A stretch of 58,742 nt of DNA, from positions 1-58,742 of the forward strand of contig VXRG01000066.1 of NCBI GenBank assembly GCA_009838625.1, written 5' to 3'. This DNA comes from Caldilineaceae bacterium SB0664_bin_27. GTDB taxonomy: Bacteria > Chloroflexota > Anaerolineae > Caldilineales > Caldilineaceae. Made by a program: the position numbers and the translations under genes. A model generated the notes under the pieces. It saw only the letters and a list, made by a program, of their open reading frames with translations, searched no databases and had not been told where the DNA came from. Shown here one piece after another: positions 8,082-16,714 of the stretch. How positions within the stretch are numbered: position 1 is the stretch's first letter; every line of letters begins with the position of its first letter.

Positions 8082-9428
8082 ATGGCAGCCATTCAGGAAA
8101 TGCCATCTTTGCTCGAGCAGGATAAGAGGCAGCTTCACCCTCTGCACCACCCTTCCCAGACCGAGAACCCAATCATTGTCGAGCGTGCAGAGGGCGTCTG
8201 GCTCCACACCACCGACGGCCGCAAGATTCTCGATGCGATGGCCGGTCTCTGGAATGTGAATGTCGGCTATGGCCGCACCGAACTGGCGGAGGCCGCCTAC
8301 GCGCAGATGCAAGATCTGGCCTATACCTCCAACTTCGCGGGCATGACCAACCTGCCCGCCAGCGAACTGGCCTACAAGCTGTCCGGCTATGCCTACCCCA
8401 GCCTCAAGACGACCTTCTTCACCTGCGGCGGCTCTGAAAGCAACGACACCGCCTTCAAGACCGCCCGCTACTTCTGGAAGCGGGAGGGGCAGCCGGACAA
8501 GATCAAGATCATTTCCCGCCGCGAGTCCTATCACGGCATCACCCTCGCCACCACCAGCGCCACCAGCGTACCCCGCTATCACAAGATGTTTGGCCCGCTG
8601 GTGCCCAACTTCATCTACTGCCACGCGCCGCACCCATACCGCTACGAGGGCGACCTCCAGGATGGCGAGACGGTGGGCGAGGCTGCCGCGCGCGATCTGG
8701 AGGAGACGATCCTGCGCGAAGGGCCGGAGACGGTGGCCGCGGTGATCGCCGAGCCGGTGCAGGGCGTCGGCGGCGTCTTCGTGCCCCCGGACGACTACTT
8801 CCCGCGCGTGCGCGCCATCTGCGATAAGCACGACGTCCTGCTGATCGCTGACGAGGTGATCTGCGGCTTTGGGCGCACCGGCGAGATGTTCGCGCTCAAC
8901 CGCTACGGCATCGAACCGGATATCCTCGCCTTCGCCAAAGGCATCACCAGCGGCTACCTGCCGTTGGGCGGCATCCAGATCAACGACCGCATCCTCGACG
9001 CCATGAACAGCGCGCCGCAGGATGAGGCCTGGCTGCACGGCTTCACCTACTCCGGCCACGCGGCCTCCTGCGCGGTCGGGCTGCGCAACCTCGCCATTCT
9101 CGAGGATGAGAAGCTGGCCGAACGGGCGGCAGAGATGGGCGAGCGGCTGCGCAGCGGGCTGGCCAGGTTGAGCGAATTCGGTAACGTGGGCGACGTGCGC
9201 GGACTGGGTCTCCTGTGCGCCGTTGAATTCGTCAAGGACCAGGAAACCAAAGAGCCGGACAATGAACTGGCGATGAGTCTGCAGAATGCGACCGCGGCGC
9301 GCGGCGTGCGTACCCGCGCCCTGAACGGCAGCCTGGCCTTCTCGCCGCCGCTGGTCATCAACGAAGAGGAGGTCGATCAGATCGTCGACGCCATCGGCGC
9401 CGCGCTTGATTCGATGTCTGAACAGTGA
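8082..9428 (+). CDS. Class III (omega) aminotransferase
   Basis: A 448-residue PLP-dependent class III aminotransferase of the omega-amino acid/taurine-pyruvate type. The catalytic lysine is about K286 in FAKGITSGYLPLGG. The family motif DEVICGFGRTG precedes it, and GGSESNDTAFKTAR and SYHGITLATTSAT near residues 112-160 bind the cofactor phosphate. An AAGGAG ribosome-binding site lies 9 bases before the ATG. It would transfer amino groups between an omega-amino acid or amino-aldehyde and pyruvate or oxoglutarate. With the downstream diol dehydratase (which makes aldehydes) it could aminate or deaminate C3-C4 intermediates, but that link is inference. Confidence 0.88.
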   Translation: MAAIQEMPSLLEQDKRQLHPLHHPSQTENPIIVERAEGVWLHTTDGRKILDAMAGLWNVNVGYGRTELAEAAYAQMQDLAYTSNFAGMTNLPASELAYKLSGYAYPSLKTTFFTCGGSESNDTAFKTARYFWKREGQPDKIKIISRRESYHGITLATTSATSVPRYHKMFGPLVPNFIYCHAPHPYRYEGDLQDGETVGEAAARDLEETILREGPETVAAVIAEPVQGVGGVFVPPDDYFPRVRAICDKHDVLLIADEVICGFGRTGEMFALNRYGIEPDILAFAKGITSGYLPLGGIQINDRILDAMNSAPQDEAWLHGFTYSGHAASCAVGLRNLAILEDEKLAERAAEMGERLRSGLARLSEFGNVGDVRGLGLLCAVEFVKDQETKEPDNELAMSLQNATAARGVRTRALNGSLAFSPPLVINEEEVDQIVDAIGAALDSMSEQ

Positions 9429-9472
9429 TCTGTCCGGTTGGATAGTAGAACGCCAAAGAAAGACGGCTGCTC

Positions 9473-9787
9473 GTGGCAAGAGATGAAACGACGAAAGACC
9501 TAGAGGAGATTCGCCAATTCCTGCGTTCCCACCGGTCCGAACTGAAGAACCGGTTCCACGTGGAGGAGATCGCCCTCTTTGGCTCCTATGCCCGCGGCGA
9601 GCAGACTGACGCCAGCGACCTGGATATTCTGGTCACATTAAGTGCCCCTCTGGGCTGGGAATTCGTCGACCTACACGACTATCTGGAGGAACTGTTGGAG
9701 ACAGAGGTAGATGTAGTTACACGCGGCGCTGTCGACGGCAAGCCCTTGCTTCGTCATTACATTGAAAGAGACCTGATTCGTGTCTGA
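9473..9787 (+). CDS. MNT-type nucleotidyltransferase (possible antitoxin)
   Basis: A 104-residue minimal nucleotidyltransferase of the MntA kind. The signature GSYARGEQTDASDLDILV (about residues 36-53) has the GSxxRG loop and the two aspartates that bind metal. The first codon is GTG 9473. Such proteins normally pair with a HEPN ribonuclease toxin, which they inactivate by adding AMP. No HEPN gene follows; the next gene is a VOC protein 39 bases on. It therefore looks like an orphan antitoxin inside a metabolic run, or has another nucleotidyl-transfer role. Confidence 0.8.
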   Translation: MARDETTKDLEEIRQFLRSHRSELKNRFHVEEIALFGSYARGEQTDASDLDILVTLSAPLGWEFVDLHDYLEELLETEVDVVTRGAVDGKPLLRHYIERDLIRV

Positions 9788-9826
9788 ACAGTACAGCCAC
9801 CCTTCCCTCCACCTTGGAGTATCGTA

Positions 9827-10234
9827 ATGCCATCTGAAAACACTCCGACCCTGGTGGGCACCGCCCCCTATTTCAATGTTCGCAATCTGGCTGCGTCGCT
9901 CGATTACTACTGCGATGTGCTCGGCTTCACCCGGCCCCACCTTTGGGGAGAGCCGCCGACATTCGCCATGCCCTTTCGCGACGGCTTCATCTTCATGCTC
10001 AAGCAGGTGGGCCCCAAGCATGAGATTGTCCCCAACCGGGAGCGGGGCGGCTACTGGGATGCCTACGTCTGGGTTCGGAATGTGCGGGCGCTCTACGCCG
10101 AATTCGAGGCCAAGGGCGCCGAGTTTGCCTACGGCCTTACGCACCAGCACGAATATGACAACATCGAGTTCGCCGTGTATGACCCGGACGGCCACTTCAT
10201 CGCCTTCGGACAGGGAATCGAGGACGAGGAATGA
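9827..10234 (+). CDS. VOC (glyoxalase/bleomycin-resistance) superfamily protein, copy 1
   Basis: A 135-residue vicinal-oxygen-chelate protein made of two beta-alpha-beta-beta-beta halves. YFNVRNLAASLDYYCDVLGF starts the first half. HQHEYDNIEFAVYDPDGHFIAFGQG ends the second, with the terminal Glu/Asp-rich tail EDEE. The usual metal-ligand positions are partly present, so it may be a non-metal binder. It is nearly the same length as, and highly similar to, the next VOC gene. The pair comes from a 552-base tandem duplication. Its stop overlaps, as ATGA, the start of a truncated copy of the dehydratase N-terminus. Ligand and role are unknown. Confidence 0.85.
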   Translation: MPSENTPTLVGTAPYFNVRNLAASLDYYCDVLGFTRPHLWGEPPTFAMPFRDGFIFMLKQVGPKHEIVPNRERGGYWDAYVWVRNVRALYAEFEAKGAEFAYGLTHQHEYDNIEFAVYDPDGHFIAFGQGIEDEE

Positions 10235-10341
10235 CCACAACAACGGCGCCGGACCGCTGCACCAACGGGGATACCGGTTCGCGGCGCTTCTCCATCCGCG
10301 CCGGGCGCGACATGAACAGCAAGACCTGCTTCGCGCTCTGA
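10231..10341 (+). pseudogene. Truncated duplicate of diol dehydratase N-terminus
   Basis: A 36-codon frame beginning MTTTTAPDRCTNGD and continuing GSRRFSIRAGRDMN. It aligns with residues 1-32 of the complete dehydratase (MTTTAAADRSVNGN, then GSRRFSILAGRDIN), then diverges and ends at TGA 10339-10341. It begins in an ATGA overlap with VOC copy 1, just as the real gene begins with copy 2. It is a duplication remnant; a small coupled peptide could still be translated. Confidence 0.85.
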
Positions 10342-10378
10342 CCGACACCATAGTCTTACCAGGTCCCTGGAGTCTCCA

Positions 10379-10786
10379 ATGCCACCCGAAAATGCCCCGA
10401 CCCTGACCGGCTCGGCCCCCTATTTCTTTATACGCGACCTGGATGCATCCCTCGACTACTACTGCGATGTGCTTGGATTCAGGCGGCCTCGCCTGTGGGG
10501 CGTACCGCCGACTTTCGCCATGCCCGACCGCGACGGCTTTATCTTCATGCTCAAACAGGTCAAGGATCACAGCACGATCACGCCCAACGAATCACGGGGC
10601 GGTCTCTGGGACGCCTATGTCTGGGTTCGAAATCTGAGGACGCTCCATGCCGAGTTCGAAGCCAAGGGCGCCGAGTTTGCCTACGGGCTTTCGCACCAGC
10701 ATGAATACGACAACATCGAGTTCGCCGTACGTGATCCCGACGGTTACGTTATCGCATTCGGGCAAGGAGTCGAGGACGAGGAATGA
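10379..10786 (+). CDS. VOC superfamily protein, copy 2
   Basis: The 135-residue paralogue of the VOC protein at 9827. It keeps the same boundaries and blocks: YFFIRDLDASLDYYCDVLGF at the start, then MLKQV, and the C-terminal HQHEYDNIEFAVRDPDGYVIAFGQG with the EDEE tail. Its TGA overlaps the ATG of the dehydratase large chain by 4 bases, so the two are translationally coupled. Coupling to a radical B12 enzyme suggests it could act on the dehydratase's substrate or product, or help the enzyme. No VOC protein with such a role is known to me, so this is conjecture. Confidence 0.85.
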   Translation: MPPENAPTLTGSAPYFFIRDLDASLDYYCDVLGFRRPRLWGVPPTFAMPDRDGFIFMLKQVKDHSTITPNESRGGLWDAYVWVRNLRTLHAEFEAKGAEFAYGLSHQHEYDNIEFAVRDPDGYVIAFGQGVEDEE

Positions 10787-13059
10787 CCACAACAGCCGCG
10801 GCAGATCGCAGTGTGAACGGGAATGCAGGCTCCCGCCGCTTCTCCATCCTCGCTGGGCGGGACATCAACCGCGAGACCTATGTCGAAGAGTGGGCCGAAG
10901 CCGGTCTGACCGTCGCGGACAGCCCTTATGACCCGCAGCCCTCGCTGCGTATCGTCGATGGCGAGGTCGTGGAGATGGACGGCAAGGACCGGGCTGATTT
11001 CGACGCGCTCGACCGCTTCATTGCCGATCACGCCATCGACCTGGCGGTGGCCGAAGAGGCGATGGCGACCCCTTCGCACCAGATGGCGCGCATGCTGGTC
11101 GACATCAACGTGCCGCAGCCCACCATCCGCCGCCTGGCCGACGGCTGCACGCCGGCCAAGCTGTGCGAGATCGTGCGCCACATGAACGTGCTGGAGATGA
11201 TGATGGGGCTGGGCAAGATGCGGGTGCGCAAGACGCCGGCCAACCAGGCCCACGTCACCAACTGGCGCGAAAACCCGGCCCTACTGGCCGCGGACGCGGC
11301 CGAAGCGGCGCTGCGCGGCTTTGCCGAGATCGAGACGACGGTGCGCGTCGCGCGCGCCGCGCCTCTCAACGCTCTCGCCATTCTCGTCGGCTCGCAGACC
11401 AGCCGCGGCGGCGTGCTCACCCAGTGTGCGGTCGAGGAGGCGTTCGGCCTGCGCCTGGGCATCAAAGGGCTGACCTCCTATGCCGAGACGCTATCGGTCT
11501 ACGGCAGCGAGCGCTCCTTTGTCGACGGCGACGACACGCCCTGGTCGAAGGCTTTTCTGGCCTCTGCCTACGCCAGCCGCGGCATCAAGATACGCTTCAC
11601 CTCCGGAACCGGCTCGGAGGCGCTGATGGGCTACGCCGAGCGGTGCTCGATGCTCTATCTGGAGGCCCGCTGCCTGCTCATAACGAAGGGGGCAGGCAGC
11701 CAGGGCGTGCAGAACGGCTCCATCTCCTGCATCGCGCTGCCGGAAGCGCTGCCCGGCGGCGTGCGCGGTGTGCTGGCCGAGAACCTGCTGGCGTCGATGC
11801 TGGGCCTGGAATGCGCGTCGGGCAACGACGCGCTGGCCTCCCATTCGGCGCTGCGCAAGACGGCCAAACTGATGCTGCAGATGATCCCGGGCACCGATTT
11901 CATCTGCTCCGGCTACAGCGCGATCCCCAAACAGGACAACATGTTCGGCGGCGGCAACTTCGACGCCGAGGACTTCGATGACTGGACGGTGATTCAACGC
12001 GATATGCAGGTCAACGGCGGCATCCGCCCGGTACGCGAGGAAGAGGCCGTGGCAGCCCGCCGCCAAGCCGCGCAGGCGCTGCAAGCGATCTACGCCGAGC
12101 TGGATTTCCCGCCAATCGGCGACGAGGAGGTAGAGGCCGCCGCGCTCGCCCACAGCAGCGAGGATATGCCGGAGCGCGACATGGTGGCCGACCTAGCCGC
12201 AGCCGACCGCTTCCTGGAGGGCACGGCCAACCTGTCCGACGTCGTACGCGCGCTGCACCGCAGCGGTTTTGAACAGGCGGCCGCCAACCTGCTTGAGATG
12301 GGCCGTCAACGCGTGGCGGGGGACTACCTGCAACCGTCGGCGATCTTTGCCGACGGTTTCAACGTGATCAGCGCCATCAACGACAACAACGACTACACCG
12401 GGCCCGGCACCGGCTACCGCCTCGAAGGCGAGACCTGGGACGCGCTCCAGCGCATCCCCCAGCAGAAGTCGCCGCGCGACTTTATCGACGCGCAGGTGGG
12501 GGAGCCGTTGCCCAATCTGGCCGAGATCAGCACGGCCAAGGTGGGCGCTTCCGCCAACGAGATCGTCGTAGCGGTGGGGCCGGCCTATGGGACTTCGCTG
12601 GTGAAGACTATCGGCGAGCTGGACCATGAAGAGGTGCTGGAAGCGCTGCTCACCGGTGTGGCGGAGGAAGAATTTTACGGCCGCGTCGTGCGCGTCTATC
12701 ACAGCGCCGATTGCGCGGCCATCGGGCACGCCGGCGCGCGCCTGAGCGGCTCCGGTATCGCGGTCGGTCTGCAGAGTCGCGGCACGACCGTGATCCAGAA
12801 GCGCGGGCTGGCGCCGCTCAACAATCTGGAGCTGTTCCCGCAGTCGCCCAGCCTGACGCTGGAGATCTACCAGGCGATCGGGCGCAACGCGGCCCGCTAT
12901 GCCAAGGGGCTCAGCCCCCTGCCGGTCGGCGTCAAGGTCGACAACGGCGCCCGCCTGCGCCTGATCGTCAAGACGGCCCTGCTGCACCGCCGCGAGATCG
13001 AAGACATAGAGGAAAAGGCGCCCCAGGAACTTTACTTCCGCTGGGAGCCGGATGTGTAG
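10783..13059 (+). CDS. B12-dependent diol/glycerol dehydratase, fused large and medium subunits
   Basis: A 758-residue fusion of the alpha (PduC/DhaB-like, about residues 15-555) and beta (PduD-like, about 565-755) subunits of adenosylcobalamin-dependent diol dehydratase, which turns 1,2-diols or glycerol into aldehydes. Residues known to bind substrate and the essential metal or potassium ion in the Klebsiella enzyme are all recognisable: NQAHVTN (Gln, His), EIETTVRVA (Glu), SYAETLSVYG (Glu), GVQNGS (Gln), ECASGND (Asp) and CSGYSAIP (Ser). The beta part has RLSGSGIAVGLQSRGTTVI and NNLELFPQSP. Alpha-beta fusions also occur in mycobacteria. The small subunit follows 78 bases on. No reactivase (PduGH/DdrAB) or microcompartment gene is in the window. 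The ATG overlaps the VOC stop. Confidence 0.93.
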   Translation: MTTTAAADRSVNGNAGSRRFSILAGRDINRETYVEEWAEAGLTVADSPYDPQPSLRIVDGEVVEMDGKDRADFDALDRFIADHAIDLAVAEEAMATPSHQMARMLVDINVPQPTIRRLADGCTPAKLCEIVRHMNVLEMMMGLGKMRVRKTPANQAHVTNWRENPALLAADAAEAALRGFAEIETTVRVARAAPLNALAILVGSQTSRGGVLTQCAVEEAFGLRLGIKGLTSYAETLSVYGSERSFVDGDDTPWSKAFLASAYASRGIKIRFTSGTGSEALMGYAERCSMLYLEARCLLITKGAGSQGVQNGSISCIALPEALPGGVRGVLAENLLASMLGLECASGNDALASHSALRKTAKLMLQMIPGTDFICSGYSAIPKQDNMFGGGNFDAEDFDDWTVIQRDMQVNGGIRPVREEEAVAARRQAAQALQAIYAELDFPPIGDEEVEAAALAHSSEDMPERDMVADLAAADRFLEGTANLSDVVRALHRSGFEQAAANLLEMGRQRVAGDYLQPSAIFADGFNVISAINDNNDYTGPGTGYRLEGETWDALQRIPQQKSPRDFIDAQVGEPLPNLAEISTAKVGASANEIVVAVGPAYGTSLVKTIGELDHEEVLEALLTGVAEEEFYGRVVRVYHSADCAAIGHAGARLSGSGIAVGLQSRGTTVIQKRGLAPLNNLELFPQSPSLTLEIYQAIGRNAARYAKGLSPLPVGVKVDNGARLRLIVKTALLHRREIEDIEEKAPQELYFRWEPDV

Positions 13060-13062
13060 GGG

Positions 13063-13117
13063 CGAGGAGTGAGGGGGGAGGAGAGAGGAGTGAGAGAACT
13101 GCTCTTCTCCCGGCCTT
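13063..13117. repeat. GA-rich intergenic repeat, copy 1
   Basis: A run of GAGGAGTGAGG-, GGAGAGAGGAGTGAGAG-type sequence between the dehydratase genes. Similar tracts occur near 46823, 49488, 53938 and 55536 in this window. It has no coding sense. Confidence 0.5.
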
Positions 13118-13137
13118 GAGGGCGAGGACTTTGGATC

Positions 13138-13584
13138 ATGACAGACGAAAGAAGTGAGGGGCAAGGAACTACCCCTAACGGAGACTATCCTCTCTACGCC
13201 AACGGCGACGACACTCTCGCCGCGGCGAGCGGGCGGCCTTTGCGCGATCTTTCGCTGCAGAAGACGCTGAGCGAAGATATATCGTCCGAGGACTACAGCA
13301 TCAGCGCGGAGACGCTGCGCGCCCAGGCCGAGATCGCCCGCGACGCCGGCTACCCGCAGCTGGCGCAGAACCTGGAACGGGCATCCGAGTTGACCGCCGT
13401 CCCCAACGAAACGCTTCTGGAGATGTACGAGATGCTGCGGCCCGGACGCTGCAGCTTCGAGGAGTACCAGGCGCTGGCGGAGCGCCTGCGCGATGAGTTC
13501 AGCGCCGCGGCCACGGCCGCCTTTGTCGAGGAGGCAGCCGCGGTCTACCAGGAACGCGGCCTGCTGCGCCGCGAGCTGGAGTAG
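13138..13584 (+). CDS. Diol/glycerol dehydratase small subunit
   Basis: A 148-residue gamma subunit (PduE/DhaE-like) of the B12-dependent dehydratase. The N-terminal DYPLYANGDDTL, SGRPLRDLSLQKTLSEDIS near residue 35, SAETLRAQAEIA, the LRPGRCSFEEYQAL segment and the C-terminal AAFVEEAAAVYQERGLLRRE all follow the family. It completes the heterohexamer with the fused chain upstream. A GA-rich intergenic repeat lies in the 78-base gap between the two genes. Confidence 0.92.
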   Translation: MTDERSEGQGTTPNGDYPLYANGDDTLAAASGRPLRDLSLQKTLSEDISSEDYSISAETLRAQAEIARDAGYPQLAQNLERASELTAVPNETLLEMYEMLRPGRCSFEEYQALAERLRDEFSAAATAAFVEEAAAVYQERGLLRRELE

Positions 13585-13684
13585 TTGAACGGCCGTTTTC
13601 AGTAGTCAGTTTTTGGTTTTCAGCAGCTGCGGCAACCTCGAAGGCCAAGTATCATTTGAGACTTGTAACCGGATATTCATAACC

Positions 13685-15478
13685 ATGTCAACCAACGACC
13701 CGCCGCAAGGCTTCCTGACTGGGCTCTGGCATATCCTGGGCGATCACCGCAAGCTGATGGCTCTCTCCATTCTCAGCGGGCTGCTCTTTTCGGCGACGAC
13801 CCTTGTCCCGCCTCTACTGGTGCGCCGCCTCATCCTGTGGATCACCGAGGGCGGCGGCTCCACCTCCGGCCTGCTGGCGATGACCGCGGTGTTGGGGATT
13901 GTCTATCTGCTGCGCGGCGCCGGCCGTTACTTCTACGGCCGCTTCTCCCACGTCGCGTCCTACGGCGTCACCACCGACCTGATGGCGCGCGTTTACCGCC
14001 ACCTGCAGCAGCTCTCCCACAGCTTCTACAACCGCCAGCGCACCGGCGCCCTGATCGTACGCTCCGTCAACGACATCGAAACGCTGGAGGACTTCATCGC
14101 CCACGGCGTGCCCGAACTGATCCTGGCGACCGTTATCCCCATCACCATGTGGTGTGTTCTGTTCTGGATCCACCCGTTGCTGGCCCTGCTTGTCGTGCTG
14201 CCGCTGCCGATCGGCGGTTTTGTCATCTACCGCTACACCAGGGAGGTCCGCCGGATGTGGCGCCAGGTGCGGGCCGGCATCTCCGATCTGGTGGCCCAGG
14301 TGCAGGACAGCTTCTCCGGCATCACCGAAATCAAGTCCTTTGGCAAGGAGAAGGCGCAGGCGGCACATGTGGCGAGCTCGGCGGCCGACTACCGCGACAA
14401 GATCTGCGAGGCAAACAAAGTCTCCCTCTTACCCTCGGCCGTGGTCGAGTTTTCCGGCGGCGTGGGTGTCATCGTCGCTGTCTGGACGGGGGGCAGCCTG
14501 GCTCTCGCCGGCACGCTGAATGTCGCCGATCTCTTCGTCTTCATCGCCTATCTGGCCTATATCTACCAACCTTTCCTCAAGCTGGCCGACATCAGCGACA
14601 CGCTGCACCGCGCCGGCGCCAGCCAGGAACGCATCTTCGAACTGCTGGCCGTGCAGCCGGAGATCAGCAGCCCGCCGGACGCGGTCAAGCCCCAAATCTC
14701 CCGCTGGGACGTTGCCTTCAACGATGTATCCTTTGGCTATCAGTCGGAAGAGGCGGTGTTGAACGGGATCGATTTCGAGATCGGCGCCGGCGAGATGGTT
14801 GCGCTGGTGGGCGCGACCGGCGCCGGCAAGACGACTGTCAGCCGCCTCATCCCCCGCTTCTACGATCCCCAGGACGGACAGGTCTGCATCGGCGGCCATG
14901 ACCTGCGCAGCCTCGACCTTGAGTTCCTGCGCGCCAATGTGGCCTCGGTCATGCAGGATGTCTTCCTCTTCCACGGGACCGTGCACCAGAACATTGCTTT
15001 CGGCCGCCCCGAGGCGACGGTGGATGAGATCGTGCAGGCGGCGCAGGCGTCCAACGCGCACGAGTTCGTGGTCGACCTGCCCGACGGCTACAACACGATC
15101 ATCGGCGAGCGCGGCGTGCTCCTGTCCGGCGGGCAGAAGCAGCGCATCTCGATCGCACGCGCGCTGCTGAAAGATGCGCCGATCCTGATCCTGGACGAAG
15201 CCACCTCGTCGGTGGACACAGAGACCGAGTGGCTGATCCAACAGGCGCTGAACCGCCTCACCCGCAACCGCACCACGCTGGTCATCGCCCACCGCCTCTC
15301 CACCATCCGCCACGCCGACAAAATCGTGGTGCTGGACAGTGGGCGCATCGTCGAAACGGGCGCCCACGACGAACTGATGGCAGGCGGCGGACGATACGCC
15401 CAGATGGTTGAGACGCAGAGCATGGCGCGCTCGTGGCAACTGAGCGGGCAGCCGGAACTGCAGCCGGCCGGCGACTAG
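13685..15478 (+). CDS. ABC transporter, fused permease and ATPase (exporter type)
   Basis: A 597-residue half-transporter of the type I exporter (MsbA/multidrug) class. The N-terminal ~330 residues form six membrane helices, beginning LMALSILSGLLFSATTLVPPLL. The ATPase domain has Walker A GATGAGKTT (near residue 378), the signature LSGGQKQR, Walker B ILILDEATSSVD and the H-loop VIAHRLST. It probably works as a homodimer. The start chosen is ATG 13685; a frame extension to 13613 has no ribosome-binding site. It lies 100 bases after the dehydratase small subunit, in the same direction, but a functional link is not evident. Confidence 0.92.
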   Translation: MSTNDPPQGFLTGLWHILGDHRKLMALSILSGLLFSATTLVPPLLVRRLILWITEGGGSTSGLLAMTAVLGIVYLLRGAGRYFYGRFSHVASYGVTTDLMARVYRHLQQLSHSFYNRQRTGALIVRSVNDIETLEDFIAHGVPELILATVIPITMWCVLFWIHPLLALLVVLPLPIGGFVIYRYTREVRRMWRQVRAGISDLVAQVQDSFSGITEIKSFGKEKAQAAHVASSAADYRDKICEANKVSLLPSAVVEFSGGVGVIVAVWTGGSLALAGTLNVADLFVFIAYLAYIYQPFLKLADISDTLHRAGASQERIFELLAVQPEISSPPDAVKPQISRWDVAFNDVSFGYQSEEAVLNGIDFEIGAGEMVALVGATGAGKTTVSRLIPRFYDPQDGQVCIGGHDLRSLDLEFLRANVASVMQDVFLFHGTVHQNIAFGRPEATVDEIVQAAQASNAHEFVVDLPDGYNTIIGERGVLLSGGQKQRISIARALLKDAPILILDEATSSVDTETEWLIQQALNRLTRNRTTLVIAHRLSTIRHADKIVVLDSGRIVETGAHDELMAGGGRYAQMVETQSMARSWQLSGQPELQPAGD

Positions 15479-15566
15479 CGGCCGGCGCTTCATTCTTGTC
15501 AGGCGCTTGTATGCTTGCGATGTATTGACAGATCAATACCCGGAAAGATCAAAAGGAGGCGTGGTC

Positions 15567-16598
15567 ATGGGGTCCGCACTGGAAAGCAAACTTGAGATGG
15601 CGATGGACAATCTGAACCGCGTTCACCTGGGCCAGGTGAATACGCCGCTGGAGCATTTGCCGCGTTTCAGCGCCGCTCTGGGCGGGCCGCAGGTCTACAT
15701 CAAACGGGACGACCTTACCGGGCTTGCGTTCGGGGGCAACAAGACCCGCATGCTCGAGTACAGCCTGGCGGTGGCGGTGGAGCGCGGGGCAGATACAGTC
15801 GTCTTCGGCGCGGCCGTGCAGTCCAACTACTGCCGGCAGCTGGCCGGGGCCTGCGCCAAGCTGGGTATCACGCTGTATCTGATCCTGAGGTCGGAACGGG
15901 AGATCGACAAGACCGCGATCACGGGCAACAACCTGATCCAGCGGCTGCTGGGCGCGCATGTGACGGTGCTTTCGGACAACGACCGCGACCGCCAGCAGGA
16001 GGCGATCGCGGCCAAGGCTGAGGAACTGCGGGCGGCCGGCCACAACGTCTACGTACCGCGACAGGCGGATACCATTGACCTGGATGTCATCGCCTACGCC
16101 CAGTCCGCGCTTGAAGTGGTGCGCCAGAGCCGCGAGCAGGGCGTCGAACTGCAGCACATGTACGTCAGCGCGGCCGACACAACGCAGGCCGGACTCGTTC
16201 TCGGATTGAAGGCGGTGGGCAACCCGATGCAGGTGAAGGGGATCAACCCGTCATCCAAAAACGGCAACGAAGAGCGCATGGCAGAGATGGCGAACCAGGC
16301 CGCGGAGCGGCTGGACCTGGACGTGACCCTGACCGCGGCCGACTTCGACAACGACGACTCCTTCGTCGGCGAGCGCTACGGCCTCCCCACGCCGGAGGGG
16401 CTGGAGGCGCTGCGCCTGCTCGCGCGCAAGGAGGGGATCCTCACCGACCCGGTCTACACCAGCAAGGCGCTGGCCGGGCTGGTGGCGCACATCCGCGGGG
16501 GCGTACTGCCGGCGCAGGAGCCGGTGGTGTTCGTTCACACCGGCGGTTCCCCGGCCATCTTCGGATACACCGACGAGATGGTGGCCGCGTTGGCGTGA
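15567..16598 (+). CDS. D-cysteine desulfhydrase/ACC deaminase family PLP enzyme
   Basis: A 343-residue fold-type II PLP enzyme. KRDDLTGLAFGGNKTRMLEY (about residues 42-61) contains the PLP lysine in GGNK; VQSNYCRQLAGAC is the substrate-carboxylate loop and HTGGSPAIFGY near the C-terminus closes the site. The family includes D-cysteine desulfhydrase, L-cysteate sulfo-lyase and 1-aminocyclopropane-1-carboxylate deaminase. The QSN loop followed by YCRQ rather than HVRQ leaves the substrate open. ATG 15567 has a strong AAGGAGG 7 bases before it; GTG 15561 is too close to that site. Confidence 0.87.
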   Translation: MGSALESKLEMAMDNLNRVHLGQVNTPLEHLPRFSAALGGPQVYIKRDDLTGLAFGGNKTRMLEYSLAVAVERGADTVVFGAAVQSNYCRQLAGACAKLGITLYLILRSEREIDKTAITGNNLIQRLLGAHVTVLSDNDRDRQQEAIAAKAEELRAAGHNVYVPRQADTIDLDVIAYAQSALEVVRQSREQGVELQHMYVSAADTTQAGLVLGLKAVGNPMQVKGINPSSKNGNEERMAEMANQAAERLDLDVTLTAADFDNDDSFVGERYGLPTPEGLEALRLLARKEGILTDPVYTSKALAGLVAHIRGGVLPAQEPVVFVHTGGSPAIFGYTDEMVAALA

Positions 16599-16714
16599 TG
16601 TGAGGCCGGAAAGTTGACGAGGCGCGCGGCAGCGGGGTGGGAAATTCGCGCCTTCGCCCGCAGCCGCCTCTCACTGACGATGGCGGTGAACGGGCCAGAG
16701 GGGAGGCAGGGCGT

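Larger units (their letters stand above)
9827..10893 (+). repeat. Tandem duplication of VOC gene plus dehydratase 5' end
   Basis: Two copies of a unit start at 9827 and 10379, exactly 552 bases apart. Each contains a VOC gene, an ATGA overlap and the first codons of the diol dehydratase (10231 and 10783, also 552 apart). The short leaders before each VOC gene are also alike (CTTGGAGTATC against CCTGGAGTCTC). In the first copy the dehydratase frame stops after 36 codons; the second reads into the full enzyme. The copies have diverged at many positions, so the event is not recent. Confidence 0.85.

Noticed and set aside
8064..9479. Long reverse-strand open frame opposite the aminotransferase
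   Set aside because: It exactly shadows a well-recognised gene; its translation is rich in Arg, Gly, Val and His and resembles no family. High-GC third positions create such antisense frames.
9780..9827. 15-codon frame overlapping the end of the nucleotidyltransferase, at the place a HEPN gene would start
   Set aside because: Too short to recognise as HEPN; position alone is not evidence.
12700..13140. Possible cobalamin riboswitch for the B12 dehydratase
   Set aside because: The dehydratase starts inside an operon with a 4-base overlap and no structured leader was seen; the gap before the small subunit is GA repeat.
13585..13684. N-terminal extension of the ABC exporter to 13613
   Set aside because: The added residues do not fit the family and no ribosome-binding site precedes the earlier start.
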